Shown here one piece after another: positions 34,445-47,554 of a stretch of DNA of 64,000 nucleotides. The DNA comes from Crotalaria pallida (lineage: Eukaryota; Streptophyta; Magnoliopsida; Fabales; Fabaceae). The position numbers and the translations under genes were made by a program. The DNA lies in NCBI GenBank assembly GCA_037953625.1, contig CM075652.1:56165501-56229500 (forward strand), written 5' to 3'. Positions within the stretch are counted from its first letter, which is position 1. Each line of letters opens with the position of its first letter. Under the pieces are notes generated by a model that was not told the DNA's origin, made no database searches, and saw only the letters and a program-made list of their open reading frames with translations.

Positions 34445-37400
34445 ATGCAGATGCATATCACAATGCCAGCTTCTGTTATTATGTTCTTCTTTGCTTTTCT
34501 CCTCTTCTTCTCTTGCTCAGGTATTATTCCACATTCTTGAATTTTGAATTTGCTTATATTTCACGCTACCACCATTTGTGTGCTGGTTTTTTTTTTTTTT
34601 TTTTTGGGTTTTGAACTTAATAAATTTGATTTTTTTTTTAGTTTCGTTGGAAGTGAACTAATGGGTTATTATTGGCAGTGATTTGATGAGACCTGGAGCA
34701 GGTTACGCTTCGTTCATTGTTGTTGTTGTTGTTGTTTTATTTTTTTTGGTGCTTCTGATTTGTTGCCAGGAGTTTGATTTTGATCAATTTTATGTTCGAT
34801 GAAAATGCAGAACAGTCGAAATTTGTTACCAGATTGTAGAATCGAGTGATTGTTTTTGATTGATTGTTCAATCATTTCATTGCTATTTCTGTAGAATCTT
34901 TGCAGCGTTTCAAGTAGGTATTTACAGGCTCGCTTTGGATCAAACACTGCAATGCCAGTTTAAAGTTGGGGAAAAAAATCCATATGTTCAATGTTTCTGA
35001 ACATGATTTCCACTAGGCTTTTTTATGTTATTAGTCCGTGAAGTTAGGTGCTCTTTTGGAATTAGTCCTTAAACTTTTTTTTTGATGTTTTGAGTTTCTA
35101 AACGTTGTTCAAATTTTGGAAATGATCCTTTTTGATATGATCGATGACATGTCACGTCACCTTCGCCACATTAATAAGTAACGTGTCAGGTGATGCGACT
35201 TGAATTTTTTAAATTTAAAAAATTTAAATTTATTAAAAATAATTAAAATTTGTTTTTTTAAAGAAAAAAGAATCTTTTAATAATTTTTAAAAGAAATGAC
35301 TTTTTTTAATAAAAAAAATCATGTAGTGTCACGTGACGCTACATAACATATCACTCGTCGATATTGTGATAATGATGTTGCATGTTGTCGGCTATATCAT
35401 CATTTAAGTAACGAAAAGACCATTTCCAAAAATTGAACAAAGTTCAGGGACCCAAAACATAAAAAAAAAGTTTAAGGACTAATTCCAAAAGAGCACCTTT
35501 CAGGGACTAAAAAGTTAAATAAGCCTTTTGACTAAGGAAAAGGTTTGGTGCATTTCCACTAGGGCGAAGACCCCTTAGATGCATTTTTTGCTAGCTTGAC
35601 AAATTCTTGGGTTTTATCATATGTTGTATAAGTGTTTCCACTCAGTGGACTTTCCGAAACACATTGTCATTGTGTGATTTGTGTAGATGACTCTACCTGG
35701 TGTGAAAAGGCTTTGGTTGTTGTTGTTGTTGCTGTTGCTGTTGTTTTAATATTAGTTGGTTATTGATTATGTTGTAACTCTTTGCTAAATGGTTCATGAT
35801 TTTAATCACGTTTACGACAGCCTTTCCAATGCTTTTTCACTTCGAAGTTTATTGCTAGTCTGTATGTGTATGGTATATCAATTAGTTATCCATTAAACTA
35901 CCATAATTGTCGGTTGTTACTCGCATGTGAAACCTAACTCTTTGATGTAGTATTGTTACAATGCTTATTAAGTTGCAGTTACTATGCTCAGTTGCTTTAC
36001 TTTATATTAGCACTATGCCATTATGTATGACATAGTAGATTCTTTTGTTGCAGTTGAATCCGTTTCTATGAGCCTGCCATATGCTTTATCTGAACGAGCT
36101 AAAATGTGGTTAGGTAAACCTTCTTCCAGGTCATCTTTTGCACATGCGCCTTCTCCATCTTATCAAGGTATATTATCATCTTATTTTTCCATAACTTGCT
36201 GTTAAACTTCATGTTTGCTATGAGCCTAAGAATTAATGTTATCCTATTTTAGGTCCTAGTGTGACTACAACGCCAAAACATCTCCCTCATCATCCCAATG
36301 TGCAGCCTTATGCAGTACCTCCTTCCCTTTCTAAAGGCCAAGGTAATTAATTACACGTCATTCATCTCCCACGACACTAACTGGAGGCTTGAGTAGTTAT
36401 ATTATATTACCAAATATTTTGGGTCTTTGAATTTTGCAGTTACAACGTTTCATCTTTATTGATTTCTTTCTCTGCGTCTCTATTTGGTCATGCAAGTTGA
36501 TTGAGGGAATAATGAACTGATTCTTAGTAATTTAGTATTGTGACTTTTATGATTCAAATACTTTCCTGGTTAGTTCTTTTAATGTATGCTACTCCATTAT
36601 GCTGTTTGTTTTACTTTTTTGATAAAATTTATTTTTTTGTTGCTAAGCATGGTAGTATGATATAAATAGACATAATATCAACAACAGAAATAGTTAGAAG
36701 AATGTTTTGAATCAAATTAGTTTATTGCCTAAGATTAAAAATGTCTTACATTTGAAAAATCAATTTATTTAAACTATATTTGCTGCTTGGTTCACAAAGT
36801 TATGGTAAACTGTTCTATATGGGAAAAAAATAATTTACTTTTAACTATGTTTGCCTTCGGGTTTCTTTCAAGTTGTCTTTGCCCCTTTTGTATTATTTTC
36901 TGCTTCACAAAGTTATGGTGGAGTTAATGGGTTTAATTAATACCATGGATCATATAATTCAGTTTCACGGAAATCTTGAAGTTTCAACTTTCAATTGCTT
37001 TTCAGTTGCTGTGAGATAATCCTTTTCCTGATTACATTGAGTTCTTCTATGTGGCATTCTATTTTTACCATCCATGTTGTGATTGTTGTCTCATACCAAA
37101 CACTCATTTATAATGAAATTTCTGGCAGCTTGTGACCCAACCTGTACAGATCCACTCACAGCAACTCCCATCGGTTCGCCTTGTGGTTGTGTATTTCCCA
37201 TGAAAGTCAGACTCATACTGGATATAGCTCCTTTGCCTGTTTTTCCTGTAATTAATGAATTAGAGATTGAAGTGGCATCTGGAACATACTTGAAGCAAAG
37301 CCAGGTGAGGATAATGGGTGTGAGTGCTGATAGTGAGAATCAGGGAAGAACCATAGTTGATATTGACTTGGTTCCACTTGGAGAGAAATTTGATGATATC

Positions 37401-40400
37401 ACTTTTTCTGTGATATCTGAAAGGTTTTGGCACAAGAAAGTTCCTTTAAATAGGAGCCTTTTTGGCAATTTTGCAGTCTTATCCATTTCTTATCCAGGTA
37501 TTTATGTTGTTTCTCCTAATCAAAATACTTTAATGTTGCCATATGTTACTGGTTGAGACTGAAACATTTGCTATCAGAGATGCCAGTGTCGCCACCGCAA
37601 GGAACCTTTGTTGGTGATGGTAACGCTCCCAATCAGAGGGAACAAGCTGCAGGTATTCTGCCATCGGACCCAGTCACAGCAGACGTTGACATTATCAACA
37701 AGAACCCGAAAATGAACCCGAAAATGAGTCTTAGAACCATAATCATCATTGCTATATCTTCCTTTGTGCTCTTGTTGGTTTTGGTTGGAGCACTTTTTGT
37801 CATTTTGAAATGGAGGAAAGTTAGGAGACCATCAAGTGCTGTTGGCCGTGCATTCAAATTGTCTCTAAACAGGAGATCTGGTATATTTTTGAACTTCTTT
37901 TGTCTGTGTTTGCGCTTTGGCAAAATAATTTTAAGATGCTTAAATAGAATTGGAAGAATTTATTGTTCGATTGCTATGTATTTATTGTATATTATACTTA
38001 ACTGGATATTGCCTAAATGTTATTCCTCAGGTTCAGTAAGGCTCTTTTTGCAGATTCTTTCGATTCGATTACTATGTGTTCCTTGCCATGTGCTGAAGAT
38101 TATGTTTGTTTATTTATGTTTATATTCTTGGGAATGTAAAGCTGTAAGATGTTTTTACATTTTGCAAAGTCAGTGTGAGTGTGTTCATCTATGGACTTTG
38201 AAGGATTGCCTAATGACATTATTACTGATTAAATGTTTGGTGTCACGCTTAAACTAGGTTTCTGTTGATGTATGGACCTTGAAGGTTTGCTTAATGTCAT
38301 CATTACTCGCTAAATGTTAGTTTTGTGGCACACTTCAATTAGATTTCCATGATTTAATGTGAGTGCTTTTTGCACTCGACTTTCATATGATGAACTGGAC
38401 CAAAGAAATCAGAACAGATTGTGTGAAACTGGTCCTAATACCTATGCTCATGTATCTAATGGATAACTATAAATCAGACTTGTTCCAGTAATAGATACTA
38501 GTATTGCTAGGGTAGGTCTTCTAGTTCACAAGGTCTAGCTGAGACTCTGAGTAGCCTCCTGATGGGTTAAAGCAATAAACAGACCATGGAAGTAATCCTT
38601 TGGTTGAGCCTTTGCTTGACCCTCTAGGATCCTAGGTATGTGACTGGTGCCTTATGGGGTACCCTTACTATTATTTTTTTGTCCAAAAAGATACTAGTAT
38701 TGCTATGGAAGGATGAATAAGATTAGCGAGTTTTCATCAGCTTTTGGTATTTCTTGATGATAACCACAATTCAAATTGAGCGTGAACATTTTCCCATTTT
38801 GCCTCAATAAAAAATTCCATTGTCTCGAGTCTTTGGACTTGTGTTGTAGTCTTGCAGAGTGGAACGCATAGGTAGTTACAAATATGTTACTTATCCTCAC
38901 GTGTTAATACATAATACTAGTTAAGAATTTGAATTTTGTTGCTGTCTTGGACTCTTGGTTATCTGCTTCATTCTGTGATTTGTATAATATTTGAAGTAGA
39001 GTGCAAAATATAAATGGATCGATGCTTGTGATGCAGCCATGGAGCCTATGCCGTCAAGCAGAATTTCAAGTTCAAGGTCAATGTCCTCTCTGTCCACAAT
39101 GGCTACTTCTATTTGCTCTGTTAAAAGGTTTTCACTTTATGAGATTCAGAAAGCAACGGAAAAGTTCAGTTCAAAGAGAGTATTAGGGGAAGGAGGATTT
39201 GGACGTGTTTATCGCGGCACATTGGATGATGGAAGTGAAGTTGCAGTTAAGCTGCTAACCAGGGATAATCAGAATGGATATAGTGAATTTATCTCGGAAG
39301 TTGAGTTGCTAAGCCGTTTGCATCATCGTAATCTTGTGAAACTAGTTGGTATATGCACTGAAAGGCGCAGGCGTTGCTTAGTGTATGAGCTTGTTCGCAA
39401 CGGCAGTGTTGAGTCCCATTTGCATGGTAAAATATTTTCACAGGCTCTGTATATGTGCCTCTTGAACAATTTATATTCCTTGCCAAATGTTAAATTAAAT
39501 GAATTCTTGTGAGTAATCCTGCAGGTGATGACAAGAAAAACAGTCCTCTAGATTGGGAAGCTCGAAGAAAAATTGCCCTAGGAGCCGCAAGAGGACTGGC
39601 CTATCTTCATGAAGATTCTAATCCTCGTGTAATTCACCGGGACTTCAAAGCTAGCAACGTGTTATTGGAAGATGACTTTACCCCCAAGATTTCTGATTTT
39701 GGATTAGCAAGAGAAGCAACTGGAGGAAGTAACCATGTTTCTACAAGGGTCATGGGTACTTTTGGGTAAGTATAAGACTTCATGTGCAGCATTTTGATTG
39801 AGTATTTTCTTAAGGTTTAAACCTTATTCAATGTCATCATTCATAATGAAGTTATTCAATATCTTTCCATTTTTTAAAGTGTTGGATAATTTTCGACTCT
39901 ACTTTCTTGAGTTAACTTATATAATTTACATTAAGATCATGTCCATGTGCGGTCTGCTGCATAAATTTTTAACTTGTGTCACATAAATTGTGTGTGATTC
40001 AGTTTTTGACACCAATGGAAATTCCTAGCTTTAATTTTGTGCCATTTCTATCTGTTCACTTTTGCAGGTATGTTGCCCCAGAATATGCAATGACAGGCCA
40101 TTTACTCGTTAAAAGTGACGTTTATAGTTATGGTGTTGTGCTTCTTGAACTTCTCACAGGCAGAAGACCAGTGGACATGTCTCACCTTCCCGGAGAGGAG
40201 AATCTTGTAACATGGGCACGTGCACTGTTGTCGTGTGAAGATGGTTTAGAACTACTGGTGGATCCATCTCTTGCTGGAACTTATGAGTTTGATGACATGG
40301 AAAAGATGGTTTGTATTGCTTCAATGTGCGTAGACTCGGATGTAGCTAAGAGACCTTTTATGGGAGAAGTTGTGCAGGCTCTTAAGTCGATATACAACGA

Positions 40401-40713
40401 CACAGACGAGACTTCTAGCGTGAAGGAGTCTTCCCAGGAATCTGACTTTGGATATGAGATCACCCCTTCCTACAGGGATTGGTTGAACTCTGAAGGGGCA
40501 GTCCCAAGTGTAGCTTATGGGTCAACTTCTCCGTTCATGGCAGGGAAGTACAGTTTTGGTTCACTTCAAGATATGTCTTTACCGGATCTTTATGGGAATA
40601 GCTCAGGCCCCTTGAGAACAACCCGCAGCAAGCCAATCTTATATAAACCTAAAGGAAGTTGTAGTGATCATGGGGTACTTCCTTCCAAGCGTGGCTGGAA
40701 CGATGAAGGTTAA
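34445..40713 (+). CDS. ALE2: ALE2-like receptor Ser/Thr protein kinase
   Basis: Eight coding exons keep one frame: 34445-34520, 36054-36167, 36253-36342, 37129-37497, 37578-37880, 39037-39426, 39525-39765, 40068-40713 (2229 nt, 742 residues). Arabidopsis ALE2 is of almost the same length. Residues 1-25 form a signal peptide. The ectodomain has the CGCVFPM motif seen in ALE2 relatives and a Pro/Ser-rich stretch. A membrane helix spans about 270-293. The kinase domain has the glycine loop LGEGGFGRVY (368-), VAVK lysine 389, HRD 485-487 with an Arg (RD kinase), DFG 505-507 and APEYA, so it should be active. Family members act at the plasma membrane in epidermis and cuticle formation and shoot organ shape (known for ALE2; inferred here). 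All introns are GT-AG. Intron 1 holds a foldback element. Confidence 0.9.
35025..35526. mobile_element. Foldback element in intron 1 of the ALE2-like gene
   Basis: Ends AGGCTT/AAGCCT and long inverted arms containing TAGTCC.TGAA, GGTGCTCTTTTGGAATTAG and CCTTAAACTTTTTTT, with TTTGGAAATG on the inner side. The middle is unrelated AT-rich DNA. It is the same family as 48551-49066. Confidence 0.8.
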
Positions 40714-41524
40714 GCTTTGAGGTTTCTTCTAGTGTACAGTTTCTAAAGGGTCCAATCTGTTTATGTAGTGACTGAGATTTATAAATAGGCATCTCATATA
40801 GCTATATTTTTCTTTTCATGTTTAAAGATTGGAGATAGAGCATATCGAAAAAATATGATTGGAGAAAGGGGACATAGGTTTATAATTTTGATATATTGAT
40901 GTACTATTTTATATAAGTAGGACATGTAACTTGAACAGTCCTCTCAATTGCAAATGCCCTAAATCATTGCTCCATTCCCTTACTGTAAAAAGGTGCAGTC
41001 GCCCCGCTCCTAATTTTTTTCTTCCCCTTGGAGTAAATTATTTACTTGATGTAGTTGCTGTGAGGGGTGTGCATGGGATTCGTTGGGACCAATAAGGTTT
41101 GTATCTCATTCGTCCTTAAATGATAGTAGAGTCAATTTTTGAATCCAAACACATCCTTAATTAGTTTAGTTTGGGGTGAAACAAGGTAAGGACGAGCCCT
41201 TGTTTAACCGAGACAAGAACAAACATAAATGTGTAGATTTATCGTTGAGATAAGATGATAATATTAACGCTCATTAAAATATTGATAAAAATATAGTTCA
41301 AAAACTTTAAAGCTCATTATTAATCCATTGTTTGTTAGTTGTATGAGTTAACGTCGTACTAATGTTTAATAATGCAGTTCTATTTTCGAAGATTATGGTT
41401 AAAAAAAAATAAATAATATTTCTATTCTTAATCTAGCAAACTTATATGGTAAAGATAAACTTAATCACATAAACTAGAGTAATACCCTATAAGAAAATTG
41501 AAGATTAAGGTGAGAAGCCATGGT
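40714..41524 (+). other. 3' flank of the ALE2-like gene
   Basis: AT-rich 3' UTR and downstream sequence. I see no second gene and no clear poly(A) signal that stands out; AATAGG/ATATGATT runs occur near 40785-40870. Confidence 0.5.
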
Positions 41525-41529
41525 GAAGG

Positions 41530-41946
41530 TCTCAGAAAGTGCAGAAAAAGTAAAGGCAGAGTACAATGTGATATTCATTGTACCTTCAATGATTAGCAGA
41601 AAAGGAAAAGGAAGAAAAGATAGGAAGGGAGGAAAGGAATCGAAATTATAAAAGTATGAGGTGATTCATTGATTAGCTCACTGAATTCAAAGCAATGAAT
41701 CCTAGGTAGATTATATACACAAAAAAAAAAACCTAGAGGGCCTACGAGTGTAGTAAAAGGAAGCTGCACTTGATTATTCCTAAGGACAAAAATTAACAAA
41801 CTTGGCGGAGAATATTCTAACTAATTGTATAGCTAGCAGAGGTAGAAATAGTGCACATGTCCCTTGTCCTATTCGAATGCTCTATTACTTACCCACTAAG
41901 GTCACTAAGGTATTACTTGTTCACCAAGTAGTGGCAAAATTTCACA
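41530..41946 (-). repeat. 3' LTR of C1
   Basis: 417 bp, ending at TTCACA in plus orientation. It is followed by CACCCCCTCAAGC, whose complement GCTTGAGGGGGTG is the polypurine tract. Confidence 0.9.
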
Positions 41947-41953
41947 CACCCCC

Positions 41954-44900
41954 TCAAGCTGGATGGTGGATACTACACAATCCCAGCTTGGAATGCAAAG
42001 AACTGAAAAGCTTTGGAGCCAAAGTTTTGGTGAAAATGACAGCCAGTTGGTCTTTGGTGGATATGGGCATGAGATGCACTGTACCATTTTTAACTCTTTC
42101 ACGAATGCTGTGGCAATCAAGTTCAATGTGCTTCGTTCGTTCATGGAAGACTGGGTTCTGAGCAATGTGAATAGCTGAATGGTTATCAGAGAAGATCACA
42201 ACTGGCTTGGAAGGCTTTGATTGAAGATCACTCAACAAGTAGATTAGCCATTGTGCCTCACATCCTCCAAGAGCAAGAGCCCTGTATTCTGCTTCTGAAG
42301 ATGACCTTGATACTGTCTTTTGCTTATTGCTCTTCCATGATATGAGTGCCTTTCCAATAAAGAAACAGAAACCACTTGTTGATCTTCTTGTATTTGGGCA
42401 ACTAGCCCAATTTGAGTCAGTAAAACCCCTTAATTCCATGTCGGAGTCAGATGGAAAGAACAATCCTTAAATCAGGATTTTTCTTGACAAATTTCAGGAT
42501 TCTCTGAGTTGCATTAAAGTGTGAATAAGTAGGGGCACTCAAGTACTGACTTAGGAGGTTAACTGAATGACGAATATCAGGTCTAGTGTGAGTTAAATAC
42601 AGTAATCTCCTTATCAATTTCCTATAGGAAGTTGTATCAGTGAAGGGTAAAGCCTGATTTTGCTTGAACTTGATGCAACTATCCATAGGGGTATTGCTTG
42701 GCTTAGAAGCCAAAAGACCAGAATCGTGTAAGAGATCTAGAGCATGCTTTCTCTGACATATGTGCAGACCCTTAGCTGTCCTTGCCACATCAAAACCAAG
42801 GAAAAACTTCAGGGCATCAAGGTCTTTTATGCTGAATTTCTCATCTAGGATCAGTTTGAGGAGATTAATCTCAGGCAAATTATCTCCTGCTACCACCAAA
42901 TCATCCACATAAACAAGTGTTGTTGTAAAAGAGCTTGCTGTTTTCTTCACAAACAGTGAATAATCAGCCTTAGACTTCTGATACCCACATTCAATTAAAA
43001 CAGTGGTCAATTTGGTGTGCCATTGTCTACTGGCTTGTTTAAGGCCATACAAAGACTTCTTGAGTCTGCAAACCAGGTTAGGATTAGGTTGGTTAAGACC
43101 AGGAGGTGGCTTCATGTAGACTTCCTCAATCAAATCCCCATGAAGGAATGCTGTGTTTACATCCAGTTGATGAATGTACCAGTTTTTTGCTGCTGCCATT
43201 GCAAGAAGTACTCTGATGGTGATCATTTTTACTACAGGGCTGAAAGTTTCTGAATAATCCAATCCTTCTGTTTGAGTGTAATCTTTAGCCACCACTCTTG
43301 GTTTGTGTCTTTCCAAAGTCCCATCAGCTTTGTACTTGGTTTTGTAAACCCATTTTCACCCTACTGACTTCTTATCATCAGGAAGCTCAGTTAAAACCCA
43401 AGTGTCATTCTGTTCAAGAGCTTGCAATTCAGCTGTCATGGCCTTTCTCCAACACTCATGCTACACTGCATCTGCATAGTTTACTGGTTCTATATTGGAT
43501 GAAATGGCTAGGGTGTAGGTTCTATGTGATGGTGAGAGTCTATTGTAGGATAAATAATATGAGATAAGATACTTTACCTTACTTGATGATGAAGTGTGAC
43601 CTGAACTGGAATTGGTCAGTGTGCAATGATAGTCCTTCAAGTATGTAGGTGGTCCTCTCAGCTTATTGGATTGTCTAAGGATAGGTTGATTAGGTGAATC
43701 AAGGTTTGGTTCATCATTAGGTTCCTGTTCCTGATCAGTACTATCAGTATCATTGCTGTCAGGTTCAAGATTTGAGTCAGGTTGGTTTAGATAGTCTCGG
43801 TGGTTCTCAGGTTGATTGTTCTCAGCCTCTCCTAGATTGTCAAGGATATCTATGATAGGTTGATTAGGATCTCTGTGATCATTTTGGTTATGTGGCTCAT
43901 GTGAGTGAAAGGCTAAGAAATCATCAGAAATAGAACTGATAGAAGTTGGAAGAGGATTTGTTTTCTGTGTGGACTCAAAAGGGAAGATATGTTCATAAAA
44001 ATTTACATTTCTTGAGAGAAAAATTTCATGGTTATGCAGGTCATACATAATGCACCCTTTAACACCTTGTTTGTACCCAAGGAAAATGCATTTCCTTGCT
44101 TTCTGATCTAATTTCTTTCTGTGTCCAGAAAGAGTAGATGCATAGCACAAACATCCAAAAACCTTTAAATCTAGAATATAAGGATCCTGTGAGAAAAGAA
44201 TTTGGTAGGGAGACTTGTTTTGAAGATACAAACTAGGTAATCTATTAATGAGAAAAACAACATGTTTGACAGCAAAATCCCAGAAATGTTTTGGCATACT
44301 GGATTGAAAAAGAAGAGCTCTTGCAACACCTAAAATATGTTGATGCTTTCTTTCTACAACTCCATTTTGCTGCGGAGTTTCAACACATGAGGTTTGGTGT
44401 GTAATTCCTTTAGATGCATAAAACTTAGGGATTCTAAACTCAGGGCCATTGTCACTCCTAATGTATTTTATTTTAGAATCAAATTGAGTCTCAGCCAATT
44501 GAACAAAATTTTTAACCAATGTTGCAGCCTCTGATTTTAGTTTCATGAGAAATATCCAAGTATGCCTACTCTTATCATCCACAACAGTTAAGAAATATCT
44601 ATGTCCAAAACTGGAAGGAATGGAAATGGGACCCCAAATGTCAATATGTATTAAGTCAAAGCAATTAACAGAAACTGTTACAGAATCACTGAAAGGTAAC
44701 TTTTTGTGCTTGGCAAAATGACAAGTCTCATAGGGAACCTTAACTCTAGAACATTGAATAAAGGGAAATACATTATGTAAGGTTTCTAACTTAACATGAG
44801 ATGGATGTCCTAAACGAAAATGCCAAAGAATATTGTCATAGGAAGTGAAATTGGAAATGAAATGTCTAGGTTTTATCACTGTTGTTTGAGGAACACTTGA

Positions 44901-46486
44901 GGACTTCAATGCATAGAGCCTATTTCTTAATTCAGCTGCACCAATCATCTTCATAGTAAAGAGTTCCTGTATTTGGCAAGTTCTATCAAAGAATGTGAGT
45001 CTGCATTGTAATGCTTTAGTGAGTTTTGAAACAGAAATTAAGTTAAAACTAAACTCAGGTATATATATATATATATATATATAGGACATCAGTAAGATAT
45101 AGAAATCTGCTAAAAAATATTGTGCCTGAGATCTGTGTGATGACATGGTTACCATTTGGCAATTTCACTGTGACTGACTTAATTTTCTTGTGGCTTTGGA
45201 ATTGTGACAAGGAAAAGCATACATGATCTGTATCCCCTGTTTCAAGAATCCATTGGTTGTTCTTAAATGTATTGGTGAAAGATAGAATGGGTTTTATACC
45301 TGATGGGTTGGTTTTTGTGTTTTGGTTACTGTTTGAAGTAATCTGGTTTGTTGAGTGTAGATTCAGTGAGCCTGAATTTTGAATCAAAGCCATGATTGCC
45401 TTGTGCTGCTCAGGAGTCAGAATCCCATTGAATCCTTGTTGAGCATCCTTCTGATCTTCTGCCTGGTCATCATCACAGTCAACATTACCACCATTTCCTG
45501 ATGTTGCACAATTGTTCACTGAGGTGTTCTTTTTGTTATTTGAGTGAGGAAAACCATGCTTCCTGAAACAAACATTTTTTGTATGCCCATTTATGTTACA
45601 ATAGGTGCAGTACTTTTGATTGTAGCCTATGCCTGCACTGTTAGCACCATTCTGACCTGATCTTGAAGGTGCCTTGCCCCAGATTTAGCCTGAATTTCCA
45701 CCTGCATTGTATTTGTTAGCTGGTTTTCCTCTGCCTCTTCCTCTTCCTGCACCATAATTCTCAAATACATTTAACAGAAACTTATTCTCTTCAGTGCACA
45801 GATTTAGCTGTGCCTTTCTTGTCGAATTACAAGTGAGAAGACTTTATTTATGCCAGGCAAGGGTTCCATGAGCATAATTTGGGATTCACATTCATGTACT
45901 GCTCATTCAAACCCTTTAAAAACCTGATCACATAGTTAGATTCTCTGTATGACCTGACTATGGGCACTACCTTACATTTGCACTTAATCTCACAGGTGCA
46001 AGAGGGAATAGGCCTAAAGTTATCCAGCTCTTGCCACAAACTCTTCAAGTGTGTGAAATAGGCTGTGACACTCAGAGATCCTTGCTTGAAGGAATACAAT
46101 TCCTCTTGCAGCTCACAAATTCTGAACACATCACCTTGGTAGAATCTTTCTTTGAGATCTGCCCAAATCTCAGCTGCATCCTCAAGCCAAAGGACACTCT
46201 GAGAAATCGATCTGTAAAGAGATTGGTTCAGCCAAGATACAACAAGAATGTTGCGTCTGTCCCAGGCACTGAAGTGAGCATCATCTATGTGAGGTCTCTC
46301 CAAAGTTCCATCAATAAACTTAAGCTTGTTCTTGGTTTTTAAGGCCAGTGTCATAGATCTAGACCAAGTGTGGTAGTTTTCTCCAATGACAAGAGATGAG
46401 ACCAGCAAAGCCCCAGGGTTTTCATTAGGATGAATGTAATAAAAACTAGAAGGATCTTGAGTGAGATTGATTTGATTCCCTTCCAT
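41954..46486 (-). pseudogene. Broken gag-pol of copia element C1
   Basis: From 46486 leftwards: gag with a UBN2-type domain, a CCHC zinc knuckle (CTYCNINGHTKNVC, about 45600), a protease region, a GAG-pre-integrase zinc motif (HFRLGHPS), an integrase core with DIWGP, NGPEF and TPQQNGVVERKH, RT with YVDDLVV, and RNase H with DSNWA and SSEAEY. Lesions seen: a frameshift near 45880, stop codons at 45685-45687, 43461-43463 and 43356-43358, a frame change at the (TA)n run 45060-45083, and a frameshift near 42460. The protease site reads ETGD where copia normally has DSGA, so the catalytic Asp is lost. It cannot make a working polyprotein. Confidence 0.9.
45060..45083. repeat. (TA)n microsatellite inside pol
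   Basis: A dozen TA units interrupt the protease-integrase linker and throw the frame; the flanking reading frames lie in different phases on each side. Confidence 0.85.
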
Positions 46487-46581
46487 GATGATTATAGAAA
46501 AAGCAGAAAAGAAGCTTCAAGAAGAAAGATAATAGAGATGAAGGAAGAATCAGAGTGATGCGCAGCAGAACTCCTCTCAGA

Positions 46582-46596
46582 GGAGCTCTGATACCA
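46582..46596 (-). promoter_or_regulatory. Primer-binding site of C1
   Basis: The minus strand reads TGGTATCAGAGCTCC, directly next to the LTR at 46597; it matches initiator tRNA-Met. Confidence 0.9.
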
Positions 46597-47000
46597 TCTC
46601 AGAAAGTGCAGAAAAAGTAAAGGCAGAGTACAATGTGATATTCATTGTACCTTCATTGATTAGCAGAAAAGAAAGAAAAAACATGAAGGGAGGAAATGAA
46701 TCGAAATTATAAAAGTGAGGTAATTCATTGATTAGCTCACTGAATACAAAGCAATAAATCCTAGGTAGATTATATACACAAAAAAACCTAGAGGGCCTAC
46801 GTGTGCAGTAAAAGGAATCTGCACCTGATTATTCCTAAGGCAAAAATTAACAAACTTGGCAGAGAATATTCTAACTAATTGTACAACTAGCAGAGGTATA
46901 AATAGTGCACATGTCCCTTGTCCTATTCGAATGATCTATTACTTACCCACTAAGGTCACTAAGGTATTACTTGTTCACCAAGTAGTGGCAAAATTTCACA
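46597..47000 (-). repeat. 5' LTR of C1
   Basis: 404 bp; pairs with 41530-41946. Confidence 0.9.
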
Positions 47001-47005
47001 GAAGG

Positions 47006-47554
47006 CTTGATCAACAATGTTGGGATAGTTAGCCTCTCATATGGGAAGAGTCAAAATCCCTTAGTCCAAACATGTGAGAACTATGAGAAGAGTCAAAACA
47101 TGTTATGTAAGAACACAATGTAAAAACTTGTTAAAATACTAAGTGAAGTGTTGGTCGAGCAGAATGACCCGTGGTATGTTCGAACTCCCTAAATATAGCA
47201 GGTATGTCTTTCTTGATCAAGTTTATCCCTTTTGTAGACATTAGGTCTGGTTTGACCGAACCCAAAACCATCGTGACAACATAATTTCCCAGATTGGATC
47301 GAGTCTTTGCTCACCCATATTTGCAACCTTTAAAATGTCCATACTAGTCTGTTTTCGTATTGAAATGAAAAGTTTGATTTCTAGGTTCACAATAATATTT
47401 TGTTTGCCATTAATCTAAACTTTAAATTAATAGCGAGTTAAAGTTTTGCCCTCTTTATCCACACATCCCCCTCTAGTTTTGAGATATATTATGGTGAATC
47501 CTCAATTCATAAACCAATATGACCCTACTTAATGACTTAATGTTAACTGATATA
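47006..47554. other. Intergenic sequence without a recognised gene
   Basis: Continues the sequence interrupted by C1. It has short GTTTGACCGAACCC-like bits but no repeat structure or coding signal that I can support. Confidence 0.45.

Larger units (their letters stand above)
41530..47000 (-). mobile_element. Ty1/copia retrotransposon (element C1), old and defective
   Basis: LTRs at 41530-41946 and 46597-47000 are flanked by the 5-bp duplication GAAGG (41525-41529, 47001-47005). In minus orientation the LTR reads TGTGAA...CTGAGA, so it has a TG start but a GA end instead of CA. Gene order gag, protease, integrase, RT, RNase H is that of Ty1/copia. The LTRs differ by more than a dozen substitutions plus indels by eye, and the coding region is broken in several places, so the insertion is not recent. 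Confidence 0.95.

Noticed and set aside
37553..38257. 234-codon open frame running past exon 5 of the ALE2-like gene
   Set aside because: After 37880 it reads through an intron; the GT donor and conserved kinase continuation at 39037 show the real structure.
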